From assembly GCF_041154505.1 (NCBI RefSeq), contig NZ_AP028672.1, positions 4,876,501 through 4,940,500 on the forward strand: a DNA stretch of 64,000 bases. The letters run 5' to 3'. The notes under the pieces were generated by a model. The model was not told where the DNA came from. It searched no databases and saw only the letters and a list, made by a program, of their open reading frames with translations. Origin of the DNA: Acidovorax sp. A79 (lineage in GTDB: Bacteria; Pseudomonadota; Gammaproteobacteria; Burkholderiales; Burkholderiaceae_C). Of the stretch, positions 26,349 through 35,292 are shown one piece after another. Every line of letters starts with the position of its first letter. Positions within the stretch are counted from its first letter, which is position 1. The position numbers and the translations under genes were made by a program.

Positions 26349-27284
26349 ATGACCCTTGTGAACCGAACCCTCGCAGCCCTGGCACTGGCCGCTGCGTCCA
26401 TCGCCGCACTGGCGCCCATCCACGCGACTGCGCAGGCCATCGACCTGAGTCCCGAGCAGCCCACGCGCCCCCGCTCGCAGAAGGTGGACGAGGCGATCAA
26501 GCTCGTCGCCAAGGATTTCAAGTTCGCCAAGGACGGCGTCCTCACCGTGGGCACCACCACGGGCCGGCTGCCGTTTGGCGCCTATGCCACCGACAACAAG
26601 ACGCCCGTGGGCAACGCGCCGGACATCGCGCAGCTGGTGGCCGACAGCCTGGGGCGCAAGCTGGAGCTGGTGTCCGTGGCCTGGGCCGACTGGCCGCTGG
26701 GCCTGCAATCCGGCAAGTTCGACGTGGTGATCTCCAACGTCACCGTGACCGAGGAGCGCAAGGAGAAGTTCGACTTCTCGACCTACCGCAACGACCAGCT
26801 GGGCGTGTATGTCAAGGCCGACAGCAAGATCACGTCCATCAAAGAGCCGAAGGATGTAGCGGGCCTGAAGGTCGTGGTCGGCGCGAGCACCAACCAGGAG
26901 CAGATCCTGCTGCGCTGGAACCAGCAGAACATCGCCGCAGGCCTTAAGCCGGTGGACATCCAGTACTACGACGACGATGTGGTGCTGTACCTGGCGCTGG
27001 CCTCGGGCCGCGCCGACGCGTACCTGGCCCCCAACGGCATCGCCGCGCACAACGCGCGCGATGGCAAGACGAAACTGGTAGGCACCTTCTCGGGCGGCTG
27101 GCCGCAGGCGGCCGAGATTGCCGTGACCTCGCGCAAGGGTTCGGGCATTGCCGACGCGATCACCACGGCACTGAATGCGCAGATCAAGAACGGCAACTAC
27201 GCCAAGGCGCTCGAGCGCTGGAACCTGCAGTCCGAGGCCATCCAGGTCTCGCGCACCAACCCTCCTGGCTTGCCCAAGAAGTAA
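26349..27284 (+). CDS. Amino-acid ABC receptor (SBP family 3), copy 1
   Basis: A 311-residue exported receptor of the bacterial solute-binding family 3. The signal peptide ends near ATAQA. The body shows VLTVGTTTGRLPFGAYATDNKTPVGNAPDIAQLVADSLG, SGKFDVVISNVTVTEERKEKFDFSTYR and GLKVVVGASTNQEQILLRWN. The start at 26349 has GGAG before it. It shares the same motifs along its whole length with the next gene (for example WADWPLGL, KEPKD-AGLKV, NPPGLPK at the end), so the two are tandem duplicates that have diverged. Confidence 0.88.
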   Translation: MTLVNRTLAALALAAASIAALAPIHATAQAIDLSPEQPTRPRSQKVDEAIKLVAKDFKFAKDGVLTVGTTTGRLPFGAYATDNKTPVGNAPDIAQLVADSLGRKLELVSVAWADWPLGLQSGKFDVVISNVTVTEERKEKFDFSTYRNDQLGVYVKADSKITSIKEPKDVAGLKVVVGASTNQEQILLRWNQQNIAAGLKPVDIQYYDDDVVLYLALASGRADAYLAPNGIAAHNARDGKTKLVGTFSGGWPQAAEIAVTSRKGSGIADAITTALNAQIKNGNYAKALERWNLQSEAIQVSRTNPPGLPKK

Positions 27285-27308
27285 GCCTGCAGCCTTCAAG
27301 GACCATCC

Positions 27309-28259
27309 ATGATTCTGACTCTCCATTCCCTGTCGCGCCGCAGCCTGGTAGCCCTGGCCTCGGCGTGCGCGCTGGCCTGCGCGTGGACCGTGGCCGGTGC
27401 GGCCACCGCGTTTGACTTCAGCCCCGGGCAAAAGGGCCGCATCCGCGCCGAGAAAGACGCAGCGGCCGTCCAGTCCATTCCGAAGAATTTCAAGTTCGTG
27501 AAGGAGGGCGTCTTTACCGTGGCGATCGCGCCGTTTGCGCCGCCCATCGCCACCTATGCCAGCGACGCCAAGACCGTGGTGGGGTTCGATCCGGACTATG
27601 CACAGCTGATTGCCGACGCACTGGGGCTCAAGCTCGAACTGCTGCCGATTGCCTGGGCCGACTGGCCGCTCGGGCTCACCTCGGGCAAGTACGACGCGGT
27701 GATCTCCAACGTGGGCGTGACGGAGCAGCGCAAGGAGAAGTACGACTTCTCCACCTACCGCCTGGGCCTGCACGGCTTCTATGTGCGCGCCGACAGCAAG
27801 ATCACGTCCATCAAGGAGCCCAAGGACATTGCGGGGCTGAAGGTCATCACCGGATCGGGCACCAACCAGGAGCGCATCCTGCTGGAGTGGAACAAGCAAA
27901 ACGTCGCCGCAGGCCTCAAGCCCGTGGAGCCCGTGTACTTCGACGACGACGCCGCGCGGCTGCTGGGCGTGGTGTCGGGCCGGGCCGACGCCAACTTCAA
28001 CCCCAACGCGCCGCAGGCCTACCACGCGGCCAAGGACGGCAAGATCAAGCTCGTGGGCACGGTGAACGCGGGCTGGCCGCTCAAGTCCGACGTGGCCATC
28101 ACCACGCGCAAGGGCTCGGGCCTGGCCGATGCGCTGACGCTGGCCACCAATGGGCTCATCAAGAACGGCAAGTACACGCAGGCGCTGCAGCGCTGGAGTC
28201 TGCTGGAGGAAGCGTTGCCCAAATCGGAAACCAATCCCCCGGGCTTGCCCAAGTTCTGA
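27309..28259 (+). CDS. Amino-acid ABC receptor (SBP family 3), copy 2
   Basis: A 316-residue paralogue of the preceding receptor, 24 nt downstream. Signal peptide ends near VAGA; the body has VFTVAIAPFAPPIATYASDAKTVVGFDPDYAQLIADALG, SGKYDAVISNVGVTEQRKEKYDFSTYR and the same NPPGLPKF end. The ligand pocket opening differs (APFAPPIATY against TTGRLPFGAY), suggesting different specificities for one fused transporter. A gene-end repeat starts right after its stop. Confidence 0.88.
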   Translation: MILTLHSLSRRSLVALASACALACAWTVAGAATAFDFSPGQKGRIRAEKDAAAVQSIPKNFKFVKEGVFTVAIAPFAPPIATYASDAKTVVGFDPDYAQLIADALGLKLELLPIAWADWPLGLTSGKYDAVISNVGVTEQRKEKYDFSTYRLGLHGFYVRADSKITSIKEPKDIAGLKVITGSGTNQERILLEWNKQNVAAGLKPVEPVYFDDDAARLLGVVSGRADANFNPNAPQAYHAAKDGKIKLVGTVNAGWPLKSDVAITTRKGSGLADALTLATNGLIKNGKYTQALQRWSLLEEALPKSETNPPGLPKF

Positions 28260-28261
28260 AG

Positions 28262-28346
28262 CCCTCTGAGCCGCTGCGCGACTTCCCCCTCAGGGGGACG
28301 CACCCGGTGGACTGGCGGAGCCAGATCCACGGGTGCGCTGGCGTGG
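28262..28346 (+). repeat. Gene-end interspersed repeat, copy 3
   Basis: Starting three bases after the stop of the second receptor: CCTCTGAGCCGCTGCGCGAC, TTCCCCCTCAGGGGGACGC hairpin, GTGGACTGGCGGAGCCAGAT and CCACGGGTGCGCTGGCG. The element order is the same as in copies 2 and 4. Confidence 0.78.
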
Positions 28347-28412
28347 GGGCGCGCCGGTTGCGGGCGTCTGTCGGTCTGATCGGCGTCTGTTGATCCTTTT
28401 TCTTTTTCATCC

Positions 28413-29501
28413 ATGGCTATTTCTCATCTCGCATTTCTGACGCCGGGCAACTATGCCGAGGACAGCCCGCTGCAGGGTTTGGAAGACACCTTGCGGCTGT
28501 TCGAGCTGGGGGAAGCGCTGGGCTACCAGGGCGCGTGGGTGCGCCAGCGGCATCTGGAGCGGGCGGTGTCGTCCGCGGCCACGCTGCTGGCCGCCGCCAC
28601 GCAGCGCACGGGGCGCATCGCGCTGGGCACGGCGGTGATCCAGATGGGGTATGAGAACCCTTTCCGGCTGGCCGAGGACCTGGCGACGGTGGACGTGCTG
28701 TCGCGCGGGCGCCTGCAGGTGGGGCTGAGTGCGGGGGCGCCACCCTACGGGCCGCTGCTGGGCGGGCGTTTGTTCGACGGCGATGCGCAGGCCATCGATT
28801 TTTCGCACGCGCGGGTGGAGCGGCTGCGCAGCAACCTGCGCGGTGATTATTTCGGCGACGACGACTTTTTCGTGGAGTCGCCCGCAGGACGCCAGCGCCC
28901 GCGGGTGCAGCCGCATGCGGCGGGGCTCGTGGAGAGACTGTGGTACGGCGGCGGGTCGCTGAAGTCTGCGCAGTGGGCGGGTGCCCAGGGCTACCACCTG
29001 CTGATCGGCAATCTCAACCGTGGTGAGCAGACAGACGATTTCTTCGCGGCGCAGCGCAGTCAGCTCGAACTGTTTCATGCCCACTGGTCGGCTCCCCACG
29101 CCCCGCGTGTGGCGCTGGGCCGGGTCGTCGTGCCGCTGGACAGCGCAGATGCTGCGAGCCGGGCGCGCTACCGAGCCTGGGCGGCGCTGCGCGAGGTTCG
29201 CACGATGGCACCCCAGGGCGAGCGCCGTACGCTGTTTGCGCGCGATCTGGTGGGGACGTCCGATGAGATCCTGGAAAGCCTGCGCCAGGACCCGATCGTG
29301 CCGCGCGTGCAGGAGCTGCGGCTGGAGCTGCCATATGACTTCAACGTGCACGAGTACGCGCAGATCCTGAGCGACACCGCGCAGTACATTGCGCCGGAGC
29401 TGGGCTGGGTTCCAGCGGCGGCCGGCCCGACTGTCGACGGCTACTGCGTGGACCGCGCAGCCGCGACGTCGCTGCCCAGCTCGATCACCGACATGGCGTA
29501 G
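28413..29501 (+). CDS. LLM-class flavin oxidoreductase with altered C-terminus
   Basis: A 362-residue luciferase-like flavin oxidoreductase. Typical features: HLAFLTPGNYAEDSPLQGLEDTLRLFELGEALGYQGAWVRQRH, GRIALGTAVIQMGYENPFRLAEDLATVDVLSRGRLQVGLSAG, and VERLWYGGGSLKSAQWAG. It closes the putative S-alkylcysteine salvage cluster. The last 20 or so residues (DGYCVDRAAATSLPSSITDMA) are read antisense through an mltB-like remnant, so the native end was probably near IAPELGW and was replaced by the rearrangement. Whether activity survives cannot be judged from sequence. Confidence 0.82.
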   Translation: MAISHLAFLTPGNYAEDSPLQGLEDTLRLFELGEALGYQGAWVRQRHLERAVSSAATLLAAATQRTGRIALGTAVIQMGYENPFRLAEDLATVDVLSRGRLQVGLSAGAPPYGPLLGGRLFDGDAQAIDFSHARVERLRSNLRGDYFGDDDFFVESPAGRQRPRVQPHAAGLVERLWYGGGSLKSAQWAGAQGYHLLIGNLNRGEQTDDFFAAQRSQLELFHAHWSAPHAPRVALGRVVVPLDSADAASRARYRAWAALREVRTMAPQGERRTLFARDLVGTSDEILESLRQDPIVPRVQELRLELPYDFNVHEYAQILSDTAQYIAPELGWVPAAAGPTVDGYCVDRAAATSLPSSITDMA

Positions 29502-29705
29502 CAGATCGACCGGTTGTAGCGGGTGATGGCGTAGCGGTTTTCGGTGCCCGGCACGTAGCTCGGCGTATCACCGCCGTTGTGTAGTTCGACGAGGCCAGGG
29601 GCGCGGCGGCGCCATCCAGCACGCCGCCCTTTGCTTGTATGCTGGCAGCGCTGAAGGTGGGCAGGAGTCTTGCGGTAAGAGGTGATCCAGTTGCAGCAGG
29701 CTCAG
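29441..29705 (-). pseudogene. Fragment of an mltB-like lytic transglycosylase gene
   Basis: On the minus strand this matches the last 85 or so codons of mltB at 31843-32919. LPTFSAASIQAKGGVLDG is readable in one frame, then after a frameshift YVPGTENRYAITRYN and SVIELGSDVAAAR in another, to a TAG at 29441-29443. The mltB counterparts are [33 protein letters not shown] and [12 protein letters not shown]. The catalytic part is absent. It overlaps the 3' end of the LLM gene and forms a direct repeat with mltB around the ABC-2 exporter genes. Confidence 0.87.
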
Positions 29706-29777
29706 ACCGAACGGGTTGTTTCAAGTTCAAAATGCTGACTCTATGAAGCACCGCCCAGCCCACGTCTTGCGGTGCGT

Positions 29778-30544
29778 TCAGCGCCGGATGCGCCGTCCCG
29801 TCTTGAACACCCACCACACCACGACAAGGCACAGGGCCATGAACACGAACGTCATGCCCGCGCTCACGCCGATGTGGACATCGGCCTGGCCGTAGAACGC
29901 CCAGCGCAACCCGCTGATGAGATAGACCACCGGGTTGAACAGCGAAACGGTCTGCCAGAACGGCGGCAGCATGCTGATGCTGTAGAACGCACCGCCGAGA
30001 AACGTCAGCGGTGTGATGACCAGTAGCGGTATCACCTGCAGCTTTTGAAAGCTGTCAGCCCAGAGGCCGATGATGAATCCGAACAGGCAGAACGTGACGG
30101 CGGTGAGCACCAGAAAGCCCACCATCCACACCGGATGCGCCACTTCGTAGGGCACAAACACCCTGGCGGTGGTGAGGATGAGCACCGATACCAGCAGCGA
30201 CTTGGTGGCTGCGGCGCCGACATAGCCCAGCAGCACCTCGACCCAGTTGACCGGCGCGCTGAGCAGCTCGTAGATGGTGCCGGACCACTTGGGCATGTAG
30301 ATGCCAAAAGCCGAGTTGGAAATGCTTTCGGACAGCAGCGACAGCATGAGCAGGCCGGGGATGATGTAGGCCCCATAGCTCACGCCGCCGATGTCGCCCA
30401 TGCGCGAGCCAATGGCCGAGCCAAAGACGATGAAGTACAGCGCTGTGGACAGCACCGGTGCGATCAGGCTTTGCATCCAGGTGCGAAAGGCACGGTTCAT
30501 CTCGAAGCGATAGATGGCACGCACGCCATGCAGGTTCAGGCCGG

Positions 30545-30548
<4 letters not shown>
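29778..30548 (-). CDS. ABC-2 type exporter permease (NodJ-like)
   Basis: A 256-residue membrane protein of the ABC-2 family with six or so helices. [61 protein letters not shown] and [19 protein letters not shown] are family signatures. It forms an exporter with the ATPase upstream, whose stop overlaps its ATG (ATGA). Substrates of such pairs range from polysaccharides to drugs; nothing here decides it. Confidence 0.88.
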
Positions 30549-31543
<995 letters not shown>

Positions 31544-31842
31544 GGGATGGTGGTCAGGAATAGTGCATGCCGCCGCGGCGGTTGCCGAGCAAGCGGGGGA
31601 GCGACGCATTGTGGCTTGAGTTGCGCAACCGCGCTGGCAGGCGCTGGCAAACCCCGCTTTGGCCCTGCGGCCAGGACAGGTCTTTCCCCTTCGCCACCGG
31701 ATGCGTGCGGTGCGGGTAGCACAGCTGGCTCCGATCCGCAGCCCCACCAGGCAGTTCGGCTCGCGAAGGGTATTGCGGGCCATCCGGTGCTCGGCCCCTC
31801 GGTCGACCCTGTGCGCCTGCTCCGGCCGCCGCAGCGCCAGGA
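31544..31842. other. Spacer between mltB and ABC-2 exporter
   Basis: About 300 bases between two leftward genes. I see no protein, no clear terminator with a U-run and no member of the repeat families. It may hold the exporter promoter. Confidence 0.4.
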
Positions 31843-32919
31843 TCAGCGCGTTCGCGCCGCCGCCACCTCGCGGCCCAGCTCGATCACGGCCATCGCGTAG
31901 TAGCTGGACCAGTTGTAGCGCGTGATGGCGTAGAAATTCTCGGTGCCTGCCACATAGCTGGCGGGCTCGCCGCCGTTTTGCAGTTCCACCAGTGCCAGCG
32001 GGCCGGTGTGCTGCGCGCCCTGGGCATCCAGCACCGCGCCTTTGGCTGTCATGCTGGCCACGCTGAAGGTGGGCAGGATGTCGGGTGCCAGCAGGTCGTC
32101 GAGCTGCAGGCGCGCGGCGTCGAACTGCACGCCAAAGTGCGTGGGCATGCCTGGCGTCCAGCCATGGCCGCGGAAGTAGTTGGCCACCGAGCCGATGGCG
32201 TCCGCCGGGCTCTTGAACAGGTCCACGCGGCCGTCGCCATCGAAGTCAATCGCATAGCGCACCCAGCTCGACGGCATGAACTGCCCCAGGCCCATGGCAC
32301 CGGCGTAGCTGCCACGGGGCCCGAACGGGTCGGTGTCGCTGCGGTTGGTGAGGCTCAGGAACTGCTCCAGCTCACCGCGGAAAAATGCGGTGCGCTCCTT
32401 GGCACGCGGGTGGGTTGACGGGAAATCAAACGCCAGCGTGGCCAGCGCGTCCATCACCCGGAACGTGCCCATCTGCTGGCCGTAGATGGTCTCCACGCCG
32501 ATGATGCCCACGATGATCTCGGCGGGCACGCCGTACTCGCGCTCGGCCCGCTCCAGCGTGGCCTCGTTCTCCTGCCAGAACCGCTGGCCGGCGCGGATGC
32601 GGATGGGGTCGATGAAGCGGCTGCGGTACACGCGCCAGTTCTTGGCGGTGCCTTTGGCTGGCGGCAGCATGAGGCGGGGGACCTGTGGCAGGAAGTGCGC
32701 CTGCCCGATGGCCTGGCGCACCCATTCGCGGTCCAGGTCGCGGCGTGCGGCCAGGTCGTCGGCAAACTGCAGGGCCTCGGGGCGCGATGCATAGGGCACC
32801 GCGGGCTTTTGCTTCGTGGCGGTGGGTTTAGAGGGTTTTTGGGGGCTGGCGCTTGCTGTTATTGCGCAAGACGCTATTAAAAATATAGCAATTTTGGCCC
32901 ATCGGGCTGTCTTCTTCAT
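31843..32919 (-). CDS. mltB: Lytic murein transglycosylase B
   Basis: A 358-residue lytic transglycosylase that cleaves peptidoglycan to 1,6-anhydro-muropeptides. [21 protein letters not shown] contains the catalytic Glu region, and [31 protein letters not shown] is the family hallmark. The N-terminus [10 protein letters not shown] reads as a signal with a lipobox (IASC), so it should be a lipoprotein. Nearly all of that signal, from the helix through the residues after the Cys, is encoded by a GCTAT/AGCGCT repeat. A partial second copy of the 3' end lies at 29441-29705. Confidence 0.92.
   Translation of the reverse strand: MKKTARWAKIAIFLIASCAITASASPQKPSKPTATKQKPAVPYASRPEALQFADDLAARRDLDREWVRQAIGQAHFLPQVPRLMLPPAKGTAKNWRVYRSRFIDPIRIRAGQRFWQENEATLERAEREYGVPAEIIVGIIGVETIYGQQMGTFRVMDALATLAFDFPSTHPRAKERTAFFRGELEQFLSLTNRSDTDPFGPRGSYAGAMGLGQFMPSSWVRYAIDFDGDGRVDLFKSPADAIGSVANYFRGHGWTPGMPTHFGVQFDAARLQLDDLLAPDILPTFSVASMTAKGAVLDAQGAQHTGPLALVELQNGGEPASYVAGTENFYAITRYNWSSYYAMAVIELGREVAAARTR
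32831..32889 (-). repeat. GCTAT/AGCGCT repeat inside mltB signal sequence
   Basis: On the minus strand: GCTATATTTTTAATAGC, then TTGCGCAATAACAGCAAGCGCC, then AGCCCCCAAAAACCCTC. It encodes [18 protein letters not shown], in the same frame as the nrtB copy (AMNNVASSASSASARSQK). Confidence 0.72.
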
Positions 32920-33021
32920 GTCGGTTGTTCGTTACTTTGTTGTGTCCCTGCGCCGCGCAACCGGCGCGGCCCGGGCCGGCGTCACCGCGCAAGGGCAGCC
33001 CCGCCGCGCTGGCGGCGCCCC

Positions 33022-33152
33022 CCTTCGTGGCGGAGCCGAGAGAAGGGGCTGGGGGCCGCGGCTCCAGGCCTGCCTGCGCAGGCTGGGACGGCCCCGAAGG
33101 GCTGCCGTCTCTGGCGGCTGCACGGAGCGGCGAAGCCGCTCAGGGGGATGAT
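33022..33152 (-). repeat. Long gene-end repeat, copy B2
   Basis: The plus strand reads GGGGGCCGCGGCTCCAGG, a CCTGCCTGCGCAGGCTGG dyad, CGTCTCTGGCGGCTGCAC, and GAAGCCGCTCAGGGGGATG ending at the stop codon of the transglutaminase gene. It parallels 4929-5063, and its last part matches the start of the shorter gene-end repeat. Confidence 0.65.
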
Positions 33153-35180
33153 TCATTTCTTTGGCCAGGGCAGGGTGCGGAATGCGCGCCGCAGCGTGCC
33201 CAGTTCGGTGTCGGGGTGGGGGGCGTAGCGCAGTCGCTCCAGCCGCAGCAGCCAGTCTGCCACTGCGTCGGCTGGCGCCCCGAATTGTGCCCGCACCCGT
33301 TCGGCCATCGCGCGCGGTGGCAGGGTTTCCGGCAGTGGCAGGCCGGCGCGCGCCAGGCGTTGGCGCGTGCGGGCCAGCAGCCGCAGCCAGGGGTCGTGCT
33401 GGCTGCGTTCCCACAGGCTCCAGCCCATGCCGCCCAGCGCGGCCGCGATGACCAGGGTGCCCAGCACGGTGGTGAGGTCCTGCCAGCTGGGGGATTCAAA
33501 ACCCAGCGCCTTGAGCAGGTCCATCTGGCGGCTCTGCGTGTAGTTGAGCACCCACTGGTTCCAGTTGTTGTTGACGGCTTCCCACACGGCGCGCAGGTTC
33601 TGCACCATGCCCGGGCTGAGCGCGCCCATCGCGGCCGCCAACGCGCCTTGGGGCGCCTGCAGGCGCTGGAACGCCACCACGCGGCCTGGCGAGACGGCGC
33701 CCGTGGGGTCCACGCGCACCCAGCCGCGGCCTTCCATCCACACCTCGGCCCAGGCGTGGGCATCGGCATTGCGCACGGTCCAGTAGCCGTCCACGGGATT
33801 GCGTTCACCTCCCTGGTAGCCCGTGACGATGCGTGCGGGCACATCCAGGGCGCGCATCAGCACCACGAAGGCCGAGGCAATGTGTTCGCAAAAACCTTCC
33901 TTGCGGTCAAACCAGAACTCGTCGGCGGTGTGTTCGCCATAGACGCCGGGATCGAGGGTGTAGGTGTAGCCGCCCGTGCGCAGGCGCTGCAGGGCCGCAT
34001 TGACCAGCGCGCTTGTTCCGCCGCTGGCCAGCGCGGGGTCTGCGCGCATTTGCGCGGCCAAAGCCAGGGTGCGGGGGTTGAAGCCGGGGGGGAGCTCCGT
34101 GTACACGCGCAGCTGCCGCACGGACTGCTGGGGGCCATGGCGGTACTCGGGGTAGCTCACGGCCTGGTAGCGCATCACCTCGGTGATGGGGCGTGAGGTC
34201 ATCCACTGCAGGTCCTGGGTCATGTAGGTCCGCATGTTGTTGGGCAGCTCGGGCGCCTCGGGGGTGGCTTCCAGCACCATCAGCCAGGGTTGCCGCTGGG
34301 GCTCGAGCGTCACTTCGTAGCGCACGGCCGGTCCGCTGACCTGCAGGTTGGCTGGCAAGGCCGCGCGTGCGGCCCAGGCGCTGTCTTCGCGAAACGGCTC
34401 TGCCTGCCATTGCCGGCCATCGAACGCCGTCATGACGGGGCCGCGGAAGTACAGCGCCGATTGGGGCGGGACATCGGTGGGCGCCCCCGCGAAGCGCAGG
34501 CGGATGGCCACGCGTTCGTCGAGCGCGATCTCGGCCATCTCGCCGATCTTCATGGTGCCCGACAGGCCGCTGCGCCCCGTGAGGTTCTCCCCGGGCATGC
34601 CCCACAGCGGCGCCATGCGCGGAAACAGCATGAACAGCGCCACCATGATGGGCGCCCCCAGCAGCGCCATGGTGCCCGCCATGCGAAAGGTCTGCGCCAG
34701 GGGCGGGCGCCCCACCGGCATGTGGGCATTGACCAGCGCCATGAGCAGGCCCAGCAGCGCCACCAGCATGGCGGCGGCGGTGAGCAGCGACTGCGAGAAG
34801 AAGAAGTTGCTGAGCATCGTGAAGAAGCCCAGGAAGAACACCACCATCGCGTCGCGGCGCGCGCGCAGCTCCAGCATCTTGAGCGCCAGCAGCATGACGA
34901 CCAGGGTGACGCCCGCATCGCGCCCGAGGATGGTGCGGTGCGTGAACAGCGTGCCCGCCACCGCCACCACCAGCAGGGCGCCCACGGTCCAGCGCCCGGG
35001 CAGGGGCCGGCCTTTCCAGGCGAGCCAGCCGCGCCACAGCAGCAGCCCGCCGGCCAGCAGGCTGGTCCACACCGGCAGGTTGGACACCTGAGGTGCGATG
35101 ACCCAGACGATCACGAACAGCAGAAAGAGCGTGTCGCGGGCGTCGCGCGGCAGGGAAACAAGGGTTCGGCGCAGGTTCAT
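33153..35180 (-). CDS. TgpA-like membrane transglutaminase (DUF3488)
   Basis: A 675-residue protein with five to six membrane helices in the first 200 residues, a periplasmic region with a transglutaminase fold, and a final membrane helix plus cytoplasmic tail. The Cys-His-Asp triad is visible: KEGFCEHIASAFVVLMRA, NADAHAWAEVW and WVRVDPTGAV. The ATG at 35180 (MNLRRTL) is preferred; the open frame upstream crosses a repeat and the end of the DUF58 gene. It follows moxR and the DUF58 gene, the standard three-gene set of proteobacteria, essential in Pseudomonas aeruginosa (TgpA). Its substrate is unknown. Confidence 0.88.
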   Translation of the reverse strand: MNLRRTLVSLPRDARDTLFLLFVIVWVIAPQVSNLPVWTSLLAGGLLLWRGWLAWKGRPLPGRWTVGALLVVAVAGTLFTHRTILGRDAGVTLVVMLLALKMLELRARRDAMVVFFLGFFTMLSNFFFSQSLLTAAAMLVALLGLLMALVNAHMPVGRPPLAQTFRMAGTMALLGAPIMVALFMLFPRMAPLWGMPGENLTGRSGLSGTMKIGEMAEIALDERVAIRLRFAGAPTDVPPQSALYFRGPVMTAFDGRQWQAEPFREDSAWAARAALPANLQVSGPAVRYEVTLEPQRQPWLMVLEATPEAPELPNNMRTYMTQDLQWMTSRPITEVMRYQAVSYPEYRHGPQQSVRQLRVYTELPPGFNPRTLALAAQMRADPALASGGTSALVNAALQRLRTGGYTYTLDPGVYGEHTADEFWFDRKEGFCEHIASAFVVLMRALDVPARIVTGYQGGERNPVDGYWTVRNADAHAWAEVWMEGRGWVRVDPTGAVSPGRVVAFQRLQAPQGALAAAMGALSPGMVQNLRAVWEAVNNNWNQWVLNYTQSRQMDLLKALGFESPSWQDLTTVLGTLVIAAALGGMGWSLWERSQHDPWLRLLARTRQRLARAGLPLPETLPPRAMAERVRAQFGAPADAVADWLLRLERLRYAPHPDTELGTLRRAFRTLPWPKK

Positions 35181-35216
35181 GGCAACGGTCCAGGCCCGGC
35201 TTGGAGTGGTGGGCGT

Positions 35217-35284
35217 GCTATAAAAAATATAGCTGCCTGCGCTTTGCCTGTATGCGGCAGGGGCCCACTGGATACGGATTTTGA
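35217..35284 (+). repeat. GCTAT/AGCGCT interspersed repeat
   Basis: GCTATAAAAAATATAGC, then CTGCGCTTTGCCTGTATGCG and GGGGCCC...GGATTTTGA. It lies in the spacer between the DUF58 gene and the transglutaminase gene, so the operon is interrupted by the element but not by a terminator. Confidence 0.68.
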
Positions 35285-35292
35285 AGCGGGGT

